From: Marinifilum caeruleilacunae
Lineage (GTDB): Bacteria; Bacteroidota; Bacteroidia; Bacteroidales; Marinifilaceae
Reading direction: 5' to 3'
Assembly (NCBI RefSeq): GCF_013141825.1
Contig: NZ_RZNH01000006.1
Location: forward strand, 1-64,000
Length of the DNA stretch: 64,000 nt
Below the pieces are notes generated by a model. It ran no database searches. It was not told the origin of the DNA and worked only from the letters and a program-made list of their open reading frames with translations. Made by a program: the position numbers and the translations under genes. This document shows, piece by piece, positions 34,448-44,806 of this stretch. Within the stretch, counting starts at the first letter, position 1; every line of letters begins with the position of its first letter.

Positions 34448-34566
34448 AAAATGAGCTACAAAGACAAAATGACACACGAAAAATCATAAAACAAGCCAAA
34501 ATGACATGTTCGAAGCGGGCTTTTCTGACTTTTTGGATCAAAAAATGCAATGGTACATGCTTTGAT
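34448..34566 (+). promoter_or_regulatory. possible sigma-54-type promoter with upstream direct repeats
   Basis: TGGTACATGCTTTGAT at 34551-34566 resembles the -24/-12 consensus TGGCACN5TTGCW, with the -12 C replaced by A. Upstream AAAATGACA occurs at 34466 and 34498, 32 bases or three helical turns apart, and AAAATGA at 34448, like an activator site. The predicted leader to the hsp20 start would be about 70 bases. This is a pattern match only. Confidence 0.35.
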
Positions 34567-34646
34567 TAATGTTGGTCGAAATTAAAAATGAAAATAATCG
34601 GAATCCGGAACCGAAGAATTAATAAAAAGTATAGGAGATTAGAGTT

Positions 34647-35084
34647 ATGACATTATTGAGATATTCAAAAAGACCAAATGATTTTTTTACAAGTCAATTA
34701 ATGAATCAATTGTTTAAAGAAACTCAGGATAGTTTTAAATCGGCTGTTGAAAGAGAGCAAGCTTTCAGACCTGCAACAAATGTTATTGAAGAGAAGGATT
34801 ATTACCTAATCGAAGTTTCGATTCCAGGCTTTGCCAAAGAGGATGTAAGTATCAGAGTTGAAGATGGTTTTATTAAAATTTCAGCGAACAAGAAAGTTGA
34901 GAAAGAGGATAAAAAATTCCTAAGAAGAGAGTTTGGGGTACAAAAGTTCGAAAGAAGCTTTAAGTTGGCTGATACCATTAATCAGCAGAACATTTCGGCA
35001 GAAGTAAAAGATGGAATTTTAAACATTATCCTGCCAAAACTTGAAGAAAAGCAAGCTGAAGTTCACAATATAGAAATCAAGTAA
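34647..35084 (+). CDS. Hsp20 family small heat-shock protein
   Basis: A 145-residue ATP-independent holdase. The alpha-crystallin domain spans about residues 40-140: PATNVIEEKDYYLIEVSIPGF, FGVQKFERSFKL and the IXI-type C-terminal anchor in LNIILPKL. A good ribosome site (AGGAG near 34632) precedes ATG. It holds unfolded proteins for DnaK or ClpB. The gene is alone, with its own terminator at about 35200. Confidence 0.93.
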   Translation: MTLLRYSKRPNDFFTSQLMNQLFKETQDSFKSAVEREQAFRPATNVIEEKDYYLIEVSIPGFAKEDVSIRVEDGFIKISANKKVEKEDKKFLRREFGVQKFERSFKLADTINQQNISAEVKDGILNIILPKLEEKQAEVHNIEIK

Positions 35085-35199
35085 CTGAATAGTGGATTTA
35101 TGTTTCTTGAAATATTCATAATAAAGAGCATGGTTTAGGGTAGTTAAATTTTTCTTAATAATTGAAAAAATTAGCTTAGTTAATTAGTTTGTTTTGGTG

Positions 35200-35236
35200 A
35201 AGAGGTTCGTGTAATTGCATGAACCTCTTGTTTTTT
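35200..35236 (+). terminator. terminator downstream of hsp20
   Basis: AAGAGGTTC (35200-35208) pairs with GAACCTCTT (35221-35229), followed by GTTTTTTG. It lies 115 bases after the gene. The rest of the gap to 35379 shows no gene. Confidence 0.8.
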
Positions 35237-35378
35237 GAGGAAAAGAAAAATATTGAAAATCTTTGAGGATTAGCACATAATTAGTTAAATTCGTAAGAGT
35301 AGGCTTAAAAGTTTTCTTTTAGGTGGTATTGTTAACACGAGTTTCTTCCTGTTTTGAAACTTATCTAACTCAATTTAC

Positions 35379-37322
35379 ATGAAAGCACCAGATCTGTCAA
35401 ATCCCTCACATGAGAATGAATTGAATGAAAATTTAGAAGAGAAGAATAAGGTTACCGATTCTCATGAAACCGAAAATTCAAATGAAGAGAAAGCAACAAC
35501 TTCTGAAACTGAAAATGAAGATGTAATTGCTGAAGAAAAAAAGGAGAATGTATCTGAGACCGAAGAAGAGAAGACAAATGAAAAGGAGTCGGAACTTCAG
35601 AAGGAACCAGATTATACCTTAATGGAAAAAAGTGAGCTTAAAAACCGATTGAGTTTACTTCTGGAGAATGAGTCCTTATCTGCAGTTAAGGAGAAGGTAG
35701 AAGCAATTCAGTTTAACTTTTATAAAAAGCACAAGGAAGAAATTGAGGCTGCAAAGAAAAAGTTTATTGCTGAAGGTGGACCTGAAGAAGAGTTTGACTT
35801 TGGAACCGATGAGTTGGAAGTACAGGTGCGTGAGATGCTTCAAAAATTCAAGGATAAAAAGACAGAACAAAGCCGAAATATCGAACAGGAAAAGGAAGAA
35901 AATCTGAAGAAGAAATATCAGATTATTGAAGATATTAAGGAGCTGGTTAACAGGAAGGAAGCATTCGATAAAACTTTCCATGAATTCAGAGAGCTTCAAA
36001 AGAAATGGCATGAAATTGGGATGGTACCTCAGCAGGCATTGAAAAACCTGTGGGACAATTATCATCATCATGTCGAGAACTTCTACGATTATATTAAAAT
36101 TAACAAAGAGCTTCGAGATCTGGACCTGAAAAAGAACATGGCCTCGAAAATTAAGCTGTGCGAAGAAGCCGAGAAATTGTTAGATGAAACTTCTGTGGTA
36201 AAAGCCTTTAATACCTTGCAAAAATATCATGAACAGTGGAGGGAAATTGGGCCTGTGCCTCGCGATGAGAAAGAAAATTTGTGGACTAGGTTTAAAGCTG
36301 CTACAACCATTATCAATCGCAAACATCAGGAGTATTACGAAGGCTTAAAGTCGGAACAGAAAAATAACCTGGAAAAAAAGACTGTTTTGTGTGAAAAGGC
36401 AGAGGAAATTGCCAATCGCGAAATCGGATCACATAAAGAGTGGAATACAAGTTCGAAAGAAATTATCGATCTTCAGAAGGAGTGGAGAACCATTGGTTTT
36501 GCTCCCAAGAAGGACAACAATAGAATCTACCAAAGATTTCGTGCAGCTTGTGATCTTTACTTCGATAAGAAGAGAGATTTTTACATGGCTCTAAAAGAAA
36601 AACTGAATGTTAATTTAGAGAAAAAGAAGGAACTGTGTGCCATTGCTGAAAGTCTTCAGGACAGCCAGGATTGGAAAGAAACAACCGATAAACTGATTGC
36701 CATTCAGAAAGAGTGGAAAACAGTTGGACCTGTGCCTAGAAAGGTTTCGGAAGAACTTTGGGTTCGTTTCCGTGCTGCCTGCGACAAGTTTTTTAACAAC
36801 AAATCGGAACATTTCGATAATGCAGATGCAGGGCAGGTTGAAAACTTGAAACTAAAGGAAGCTCTAATTCAGAAAGTGCAAACCTACGAGCTTGTTGAGG
36901 ATAATGAGAAAAACCTGAATGCACTTCGTCAGTTTCAAAAAGAGTGGTCCCAAATTGGTCATGTTCCTTACAAGAAGAAGGATAAAGTTCAGGAGGCATT
37001 TAGAAAATCCATAAATAGTCTGTACGATAGGATGAATATGGATAGCGATAATAAGGAGGTTCAGAAGTTTAAGTCGAAAATCGATAACTTCCTGACAATG
37101 AACAATTCCGAAGATAAAATTATTATTGAGCGAAATAAAATTGTGAACAAAATCAGGCAACTGGAAAGTGATATTGCTTTGTGGGAAAACAATGTTGGAT
37201 TTTTCTCTTCATCAAAGAATTCAAGTGTTGTAAGTGAGATTGAGGAAAAAATTGAACGAGGAAAGCAAAATCTCGCCATCCTGAACGAAAAGCTCAAAAT
37301 TATTGATGGTTTAGTTTCATAA
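35379..37322 (+). CDS. DUF349 repeat protein with acidic N-terminal tail
   Basis: A 647-residue cytoplasmic protein. Residues 1-85 are a Glu/Asn/Thr-rich disordered tail. From about residue 185 on there are five DUF349 units, each with the core LQKKWHEIGMVP, HEQWREIGPVPRD, LQKEWRTIGFAPKK, IQKEWKTVGPVPRK or FQKEWSQIGHVPYK followed by a long helix with Phe-Arg-Ala-Ala. DUF349 proteins are long helical rods of unknown function, widely conserved in Bacteroidota and distantly related to E. coli repeats of unknown role. The C-terminal 80 residues form another coiled coil. No operon partner is evident. Confidence 0.88.
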   Translation: MKAPDLSNPSHENELNENLEEKNKVTDSHETENSNEEKATTSETENEDVIAEEKKENVSETEEEKTNEKESELQKEPDYTLMEKSELKNRLSLLLENESLSAVKEKVEAIQFNFYKKHKEEIEAAKKKFIAEGGPEEEFDFGTDELEVQVREMLQKFKDKKTEQSRNIEQEKEENLKKKYQIIEDIKELVNRKEAFDKTFHEFRELQKKWHEIGMVPQQALKNLWDNYHHHVENFYDYIKINKELRDLDLKKNMASKIKLCEEAEKLLDETSVVKAFNTLQKYHEQWREIGPVPRDEKENLWTRFKAATTIINRKHQEYYEGLKSEQKNNLEKKTVLCEKAEEIANREIGSHKEWNTSSKEIIDLQKEWRTIGFAPKKDNNRIYQRFRAACDLYFDKKRDFYMALKEKLNVNLEKKKELCAIAESLQDSQDWKETTDKLIAIQKEWKTVGPVPRKVSEELWVRFRAACDKFFNNKSEHFDNADAGQVENLKLKEALIQKVQTYELVEDNEKNLNALRQFQKEWSQIGHVPYKKKDKVQEAFRKSINSLYDRMNMDSDNKEVQKFKSKIDNFLTMNNSEDKIIIERNKIVNKIRQLESDIALWENNVGFFSSSKNSSVVSEIEEKIERGKQNLAILNEKLKIIDGLVS

Positions 37323-37437
37323 ATTTGTAATGTTTTATATTTCAAAAGCATTTCTTGTAATGAGGAATGCTTTTTTTTGCTTCCGATTTTTTTAGTGCGG
37401 TAAAATAAATCGATAAATGATCGCCTGAAACATGGAT

Positions 37438-39109
<1,672 letters not shown>

Positions 39110-39154
39110 TTTCCCTGTAAGAGACATTACTTAGAAAAGATTAAAAAATAGAAA

Positions 39155-41017
39155 ATGGATAGAAATTCGATTTGGGGCTTGGTGATCATCGGTGCGATTT
39201 TGATCGGGTATACTTACCTGACAAAACCATCGGAGGAAGAAATCAAAGCCATTAAGACCAGAGATTCTATTGCGCAGGTAGAAAGATTGCGCAGTGAGCA
39301 ATTAGAAGCAGAAAGAATCGAGGCCTTAAAAAAGCAATACGCAGAGAAAAAGCAGGATACTGCAGCACTTCAGAGTGAATATGGAGCATTTGCCGGAGCG
39401 GTTCAGCAAAAAGAAGAGATAATTACCCTTGAGAATAAGTTGGTGAAATTGAGCATCAATACCTTAGGAGGTAAAATTGCCAATGTTGAGCTGAAAGATT
39501 ACAAAACTTATGAGGCTGAAAAATTAATGCTTTGGGGTGAGAAAAATTCCAGGTTCGGATTAACATTCTATGCTGAAAACAAGGCAATGAATACCCAGGA
39601 CTTGTTTTTTACTCCAGTAAGCACAGTTAAAACGGTTGATGCTTCTACAGCAACACAGGTTGTAAGCATGCGTTTACATGCTGGAGAAGGCAAGTACATT
39701 GAGTACAAGTATACATTAGAGCCAGATTCTTACATGCTTGGTTTTGATATCAATGTGGTAGGAATGCAGGATGTAATTTCTTTGAACCAAAGAGATTTAA
39801 CCTTTAACTGGGCTGCCGATATTCCAAGCCAGGAAAAAGGCCGCAAATTCGAAAATCAGTATACCAATATCTTCTACAAGTTTTTCGAAGATGATGTTGA
39901 TAGCATGTCTGCTTCAGGTGAAGATGAGGAAAGCCTATCAACCAAAGTAAAATGGATTGGGTTTAAGCAACAATTTTTCTCGTCGGTTTTGATTGCTGAT
40001 GAATCTTTCAAAGGCATCGAATTGAAATCTGTGGACATGGCAGAAGATGATCCAATTCTGAAGAACTTCTCTGCTGCAATTTCATTACCATACCAGGGAT
40101 CTCAACTGGAGAACTACCCAATGGAGTTCTATTTTGGTCCGAACAAGTACAAGACCATGAGAAAATATGGTAAGGATATTGAATTGCATTCATTGGTTGA
40201 TTTAGGATGGAAAATGTTTGCCTGGGTAAACAAGTGGTTTGTAATTCCAATTTTCAACTTCCTTGAAAACCACATTGCAAATTATGGTATCATCATCCTG
40301 ATTTTAACCATTATCATCAAGTTGATTTTGGCTCCTTTAACTTACAAGTCTTACATGTCGACTGCTAAGATGAAGGTATTGAAACCACAAATCGATGAAA
40401 TTAACGAGAGAATTCCTAAGGATAAAGCAATGGAGCGCCAGCAGGCAACCATGGCATTGTACAAAAAAGCAGGTGTGAATCCAATGGGTGGATGTTTACC
40501 TATGCTGGTACAGTTCCCAATTCTGATTGCACTGTTCCGATTCTTCCCTTCGTCTATCGAGCTTCGTCAGAAGAGTTTCTTATGGGCAGAAGATTTATCA
40601 TCATTCGATGCCATTGTAAGTTGGGATGCACATATTCCATTGCTGAGTTCATTCTATGGTAATCACATCAGTTTATTCTGTTTGTTGATGGCAATTACCA
40701 ACCTGGTTTATACCAGAATGAACAGCCAGATGCAGTCTACCAATCAGATGCCTGGTATGCAAACCATGATGTATTTAATGCCGGTAATGTTCTTGTTCTG
40801 GTTCAATAGCTATGCATCAGGTTTATCATACTACTACTTTATTGCAACATTGTTTACTGTAGCTCAAACCTGGGCAATCCGTAAGTATATGGTTGATGAA
40901 GACAAAGTGTTGGCAACCATCGAGGCAAACAAGAAAAAGCCTGTGAAGAAATCGAAATTCCAACAACGTTTGGAAGAAGCTGCAAAGCAAAGAGGTTATA
41001 AACCTCCTAAGAAATAA
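39155..41017 (+). CDS. yidC: membrane protein insertase YidC
   Basis: The 620-residue long form of YidC found in Gram-negative bacteria. Residues 6-22 are the N-terminal membrane anchor, residues about 60-350 the periplasmic domain, and the conserved five-helix core starts near 365. Core motifs: LTYKSYMSTAKMKVLKPQIDEIN, QQATMALYKKAGVNPMGGCLPMLVQFPI and QMPGMQTMMYLMPVMFLFWFN. It inserts membrane proteins with or without SecYEG. The C terminus is Lys-rich (KKKPVKKSKFQQRLEEAAKQRGYKPPKK split by turns), as usual for ribosome contact. Confidence 0.96.
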   Translation: MDRNSIWGLVIIGAILIGYTYLTKPSEEEIKAIKTRDSIAQVERLRSEQLEAERIEALKKQYAEKKQDTAALQSEYGAFAGAVQQKEEIITLENKLVKLSINTLGGKIANVELKDYKTYEAEKLMLWGEKNSRFGLTFYAENKAMNTQDLFFTPVSTVKTVDASTATQVVSMRLHAGEGKYIEYKYTLEPDSYMLGFDINVVGMQDVISLNQRDLTFNWAADIPSQEKGRKFENQYTNIFYKFFEDDVDSMSASGEDEESLSTKVKWIGFKQQFFSSVLIADESFKGIELKSVDMAEDDPILKNFSAAISLPYQGSQLENYPMEFYFGPNKYKTMRKYGKDIELHSLVDLGWKMFAWVNKWFVIPIFNFLENHIANYGIIILILTIIIKLILAPLTYKSYMSTAKMKVLKPQIDEINERIPKDKAMERQQATMALYKKAGVNPMGGCLPMLVQFPILIALFRFFPSSIELRQKSFLWAEDLSSFDAIVSWDAHIPLLSSFYGNHISLFCLLMAITNLVYTRMNSQMQSTNQMPGMQTMMYLMPVMFLFWFNSYASGLSYYYFIATLFTVAQTWAIRKYMVDEDKVLATIEANKKKPVKKSKFQQRLEEAAKQRGYKPPKK

Positions 41018-41040
41018 AATCAATCCAATTGATATCATTC

Positions 41041-41071
41041 AGCCCCGCATTTTTATGTGGGGCTTTTTTGT
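41041..41071 (+). terminator. terminator after yidC
   Basis: AGCCCCGCAT (41041-41050) pairs with ATGTGGGGCT (41055-41064, one G-T pair) around TTTT, followed by T6. Confidence 0.92.
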
Positions 41072-41324
41072 GCTTTGTTATTTCCCTGAAAAATCTGTAT
41101 TGATAAGAGTTTCTAAACCAAAGCATGCTGCATAACATTCTTTTCACTCTTTCCTTTCATTAATTATTGTCGGAATTTTAATAGAGTAAAACATTACCTG
41201 TCAGGACCGTGAAGTTGAGCTGTTTTACACTTTCCTCAACATAGCTTCGACTATCAGTCCTCTGCAACTTGCTTTTGCAAGCCTACAAAATCAAACAACA
41301 ATTGCTCCCAAACTAACACTTATC
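41072..41324 (+). promoter_or_regulatory. leader/promoter region of the malic enzyme gene with nested inverted repeats
   Basis: GTAAAAC (41186-41192) pairs with GTTTTAC (41222-41228), and GTTGAG (41214-41219) with CTCAAC (41235-41240), so two stems overlap and could be alternative. CTTGC-TTTT-GCAAG occurs near 41269-41282, just before the start codon region. No promoter is a clean consensus match. Confidence 0.4.
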
Positions 41325-43583
41325 ATGGCAAAATTTACCAAAGAGGATGCGCTTCGCTATCACGAAGGCAAACGACCCGGAAAAATTGAGGTAATTCCGA
41401 CCAAACCCCATTCAACCCAATTGGATTTATCGCTGGCCTATTCTCCTGGAGTGGCAGAGCCTTGCCTGGAGATTGAGGCAGATCCGAACAACGTGTACAA
41501 ATACACAGCCAAGGGGAACCTGGTGGCTGTAATTTCGAATGGTACGGCCATTTTAGGCTTGGGCGATTTGGGTGCCGAAGCAGGTAAGCCTGTTATGGAA
41601 GGAAAAGGTTTACTCTTTAAGATTTTTGCCGATATCGATGTATTCGATATCGAGGTTGATAGTAAAAATGTAGATGAGTTTGTTAAGATTGTAAAAGGAA
41701 TTGCTCCCACTTTTGGAGGAATTAACCTGGAAGATATCAAGGCTCCGGAATGTTTTGAAATTGAGGACCGTTTGAAGAAAGAGCTTGATATTCCAATTAT
41801 GCATGATGACCAGCATGGTACGGCAATCATCTCAGCTGCAGGTTTGCTGAATGCGGTTGACTTGCAGAAAAAGAAGCTGAGCGATATTAAAATTGTGGTA
41901 AATGGAGCCGGAGCATCGGCTGTGGCATGCACGCGATTGTATATTGCTTTGGGTGTTAAAAAGAAGAACATCATCATGCTCGATAGCAAGGGTGTGATTC
42001 ATAAATCAAGAACCGACTTAAGTACCATTAAAAAGGAATTTGCAACATCGGTAAATGTAAAAACATTAGAAGATGCCGTTGAAGGTGCTGATATGTTCCT
42101 GGGATTATCGGTTGCAAATGTGTTAAAGCCGAGTATGGTGAATAGCATGGCAGATAAACCTATTGTGTTTGCCCTGGCGAATCCAAATCCTGAGATTGCT
42201 TACGAGTTGGCGATGAAAACCCGTAAAGATCTGGTGATGGCAACGGGGCGATCCGATCATCCAAACCAAGTGAATAATGTGCTGGGTTTCCCATTTATTT
42301 TTAGAGGTGCTTTGGATGTAAAAGCTACCGGAATTAACGAAGAAATGAAAATTGCAGCTGTGAAAGCCCTGGCAGCTCTGGCAAAAGAAGATGTGCCTGA
42401 TATTGTGAATACCGCTTATCATGAAATGAACCTAACTTATGGTAAGGATTATATCATTCCAAAACCATTAGATCCACGCTTACTTACTGTTGTTGCTCCT
42501 GCTGTTGCTAAGGCTGCCATGGACTCGGGAGTTGCTAAAGCTCCAATTCATGATTGGGAAGCTTACAAAAATCAGTTGGAAAAACGCCTGGGAAGAGATA
42601 ACAAATTATTGCGTGCCTTAACCGATAAGGCCAAACGCAACCCCAAACGAGTGGTATTTGCCGAAGGAGCCAACTTTAAAGTATTGAAAGCGGCGCAAAC
42701 CGTACTTCATGAGGGAATTGCAATTCCAATTCTTTTGGGAAATCCTGATTATATCAAGAAGCTAATCGACGAGAATGACCTGGATTTGGATGGTGTTTCA
42801 ATTATCAATTGGAGAGCCGCCGAAGAACGAGTGAGAAGAGAAGAATACGCCAAAATTTTATTCCGTAAGCGCAATCGTAAAGGACTAACTTATAGCGAGG
42901 CTGTGGATAAAATGACCAACCGAAATTATTTTGGGGCTATGATGGTTGAAACTGGTGAAGCTGATGCTTTTATCAGTGGATCAACATCAAAATATGCCGA
43001 TACGATTCGTCCGGCAATTCAAACTGTTGGTATCAAGTCGGATATCAACCATATTGCAGGCATGTATCTTCTGATGACTAAGCAAGGGCCAATTTTCTTT
43101 TCGGATACCACGGTAAACCCTCGTCCCGACGCACAAACATTGGTTGATACAACATTACTAACGGCCGAAGCGGTTCGGAAATTCAATATCGAGCCTGTGA
43201 TTGCTATGGTTTCTTACTCCAACTTTGGATCCATAAGAGAAGGAAGTCCTGTGAGAGTTCAACAGGCAGTGGAACAATTGCATCATGAGCATCCGGAATT
43301 GATTGTAGATGGTGATATTCAGATGAACTTTGCATTAAACCCAGAGTTGAGAACCAAAATGTTTCCATTTTCGAAACTGGGTTGGCGAAAGGTAAATACC
43401 ATTATCTTTCCGAACCTGAGTAGCGGAAATATTGCCTATAAAATGATGCAGGAAATAGGGGGTGCTGAAGCCATTGGACCAATACTGCTGGGAATGAACA
43501 AATCGATACACATTGTGCCTTTGGAAAGTTCGGTTCGTGAAATTGTAAATATGGTTACCATAGCTGTTGTGGATGCGCAATAA
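41325..43583 (+). CDS. maeB: NADP-type malic enzyme with phosphotransacetylase-like domain (MaeB)
   Basis: A 752-residue fusion. Residues 1-420 are the malic enzyme part: LAYSPGVAEPC, GNGTAI-like ISNGTAILGLGDLGA, the metal site IMHDDQHGTA and the dinucleotide fold VNGAGASAVAC. Residues about 430-752 are a phosphate acetyl/butyryltransferase-like domain (FAEGANFKVLKAAQ, GAMMVETGEADAFISG, IGPILLGMN), which in MaeB is a regulatory, usually catalytically inactive domain sensitive to acetyl-CoA. It converts malate to pyruvate plus CO2, supplying NADPH. The gene is alone, with a terminator downstream. Confidence 0.95.
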   Translation: MAKFTKEDALRYHEGKRPGKIEVIPTKPHSTQLDLSLAYSPGVAEPCLEIEADPNNVYKYTAKGNLVAVISNGTAILGLGDLGAEAGKPVMEGKGLLFKIFADIDVFDIEVDSKNVDEFVKIVKGIAPTFGGINLEDIKAPECFEIEDRLKKELDIPIMHDDQHGTAIISAAGLLNAVDLQKKKLSDIKIVVNGAGASAVACTRLYIALGVKKKNIIMLDSKGVIHKSRTDLSTIKKEFATSVNVKTLEDAVEGADMFLGLSVANVLKPSMVNSMADKPIVFALANPNPEIAYELAMKTRKDLVMATGRSDHPNQVNNVLGFPFIFRGALDVKATGINEEMKIAAVKALAALAKEDVPDIVNTAYHEMNLTYGKDYIIPKPLDPRLLTVVAPAVAKAAMDSGVAKAPIHDWEAYKNQLEKRLGRDNKLLRALTDKAKRNPKRVVFAEGANFKVLKAAQTVLHEGIAIPILLGNPDYIKKLIDENDLDLDGVSIINWRAAEERVRREEYAKILFRKRNRKGLTYSEAVDKMTNRNYFGAMMVETGEADAFISGSTSKYADTIRPAIQTVGIKSDINHIAGMYLLMTKQGPIFFSDTTVNPRPDAQTLVDTTLLTAEAVRKFNIEPVIAMVSYSNFGSIREGSPVRVQQAVEQLHHEHPELIVDGDIQMNFALNPELRTKMFPFSKLGWRKVNTIIFPNLSSGNIAYKMMQEIGGAEAIGPILLGMNKSIHIVPLESSVREIVNMVTIAVVDAQ

Positions 43584-43607
43584 TGCATCTGGATTCTCAT
43601 ATTATTT

Positions 43608-43645
43608 AAACCAGTTAGGATGAAAAAAAACTAACTGGTTTTTCA
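43608..43645 (+). terminator. terminator after maeB
   Basis: AAACCAGTTAG (43608-43618) pairs with CTAACTGGTTT (43631-43641) with a twelve-base loop and further T. It separates housekeeping genes from the polysaccharide locus. Confidence 0.88.
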
Positions 43646-43845
43646 TTTTCGAAAACAATGCTTCCTCTGAAACAATTTTATGGATAAACACGCTAAAGTG
43701 TTGATAGAATGAAGGTTTAATTGAGGGATTCTGTTTTCATGTTTAAGAAAAAATAACCAGATGTTAAGTGTTTAATTTTTCTTATCTACTGATAGTCAGG
43801 CGAAAGTGTAGGTTGATCATGCGAGATTGCGCTCTCACCAAAATA

Positions 43846-43882
43846 ACTTAGACTGAATCTAAGTAATGAGTCGTTAAATTTG
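43846..43882 (+). promoter_or_regulatory. probable promoter of the polysaccharide operon with operator-like inverted repeat
   Basis: TAAATTTG at 43875-43882 is an exact TAnnTTTG -7 box. In place of a -33 box stands a perfect inverted repeat ACTTAGA-CTGAA-TCTAAGT (43846-43864), suggesting a regulator-bound site. Transcription from here would give a leader of about 350 bases before the upxY-like gene. Confidence 0.5.
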
Positions 43883-44245
43883 TACATATCAGAAAATCTC
43901 ACGAAATTTTATTTACCGTTTTTAAAAATACAGGCTGATGATTGCTTGTTTTAGTCGGTGTGCATAAAGATTAAACCCAACTTTATGTAATTCATATTAC
44001 TACCCAAACAAACGATTATTCGCCCAGAAAAAGTTGCGTGCTTTTTCAAAATTTCTATTTGCATAAAATTAATCGGCAGAATTGTTTTCTGTGACCGAGG
44101 AAGCGAAGCTGTGCCGATAACATATATGATAAAACATCGATCTACCATGAGAATTTGATTCAGGGATTCAACCACCCGTCAACCAAATCAACTTCTCATG
44201 AGGAACTATTTACATTCACTAGTATAAACCTTAACTCAATCAACC
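43883..44245 (+). other. long untranslated leader before the upxY-like gene
   Basis: No convincing gene lies here on either strand. Long leaders ahead of UpxY genes are known in Bacteroides capsule loci and are the target region of UpxY antitermination, so this stretch may be functional RNA. I cannot define a specific fold from the sequence. Confidence 0.45.
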
Positions 44246-44770
44246 ATGCAAGCTTTGAGAAGGCCGTATCTTTGGCACGCGATTTATACCAAATCGCGTG
44301 CAGAAAAGAGGCTGTACAAAGAATTGTGCTCAAGAAACATTGAGTGCTACCTTCCTTTAAAAAAAGAGCTTCGCCAGTGGAGCGATCGAACCAAGTGGGT
44401 CGAAGAGCCACTTATTCGTTCTTATTTGTTTGTGAAAGTCAGCGAGAGGGAGTATTACAACGTAATTAATTCTAGTTACGCTGTTCGATATGTAACTTTT
44501 GGTGGCAAAGCTGTGCCTATACCTGAAGAACAAATTCAAGCCCTTAGAGTTTTTCTCGACGATGAAAACCGTAAGGTAGATTTAAGTCATGAAAATCTGG
44601 AAAAGGGTGAATTGGTAGAGGTAATGGGAGGTCCTTTAAAAGGGATCAAAGGCGAGATCATGCAAATAAAAGGAAAGGATCGTATTGTAATTCGATTCGA
44701 TTCTTTGGGAACTTGTGTTTATACTGATATTTCGTTAGACAAGATTAAACAAGTTCAACCCATCGTTTGA
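44246..44770 (+). CDS. UpxY-family transcription antiterminator (NusG-like)
   Basis: A 174-residue protein with an NGN domain (YLWHAIYTKSRAEKRLYKEL, IECYLPLKKE, IRSYLFVKVSE, VRYVTFGGKAVPIPEEQI) and a C-terminal KOW segment (LEKGELVEVMGGPLKGIKGEI). UpxY proteins of Bacteroides stop premature transcription termination in the leader of their own capsule operon. As first gene of the large glycan locus, it fits this job. The start ATG follows a long leader. The gene ends 36 bases before the dehydrogenase gene. Confidence 0.9.
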   Translation: MQALRRPYLWHAIYTKSRAEKRLYKELCSRNIECYLPLKKELRQWSDRTKWVEEPLIRSYLFVKVSEREYYNVINSSYAVRYVTFGGKAVPIPEEQIQALRVFLDDENRKVDLSHENLEKGELVEVMGGPLKGIKGEIMQIKGKDRIVIRFDSLGTCVYTDISLDKIKQVQPIV

Positions 44771-44806
44771 TACCATTCAGAGTATCACAAAAATCAGGAA
44801 ATATTT

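Noticed and set aside
43951-44175. 74-residue minus-strand frame in the UpxY leader
   Set aside because: No family match, no ribosome site, and it covers DNA better explained as leader.
44155-44343. 62-residue frame overlapping the start of the UpxY-like gene
   Set aside because: It lies in another frame over the conserved NGN-coding sequence and has no recognisable motif.
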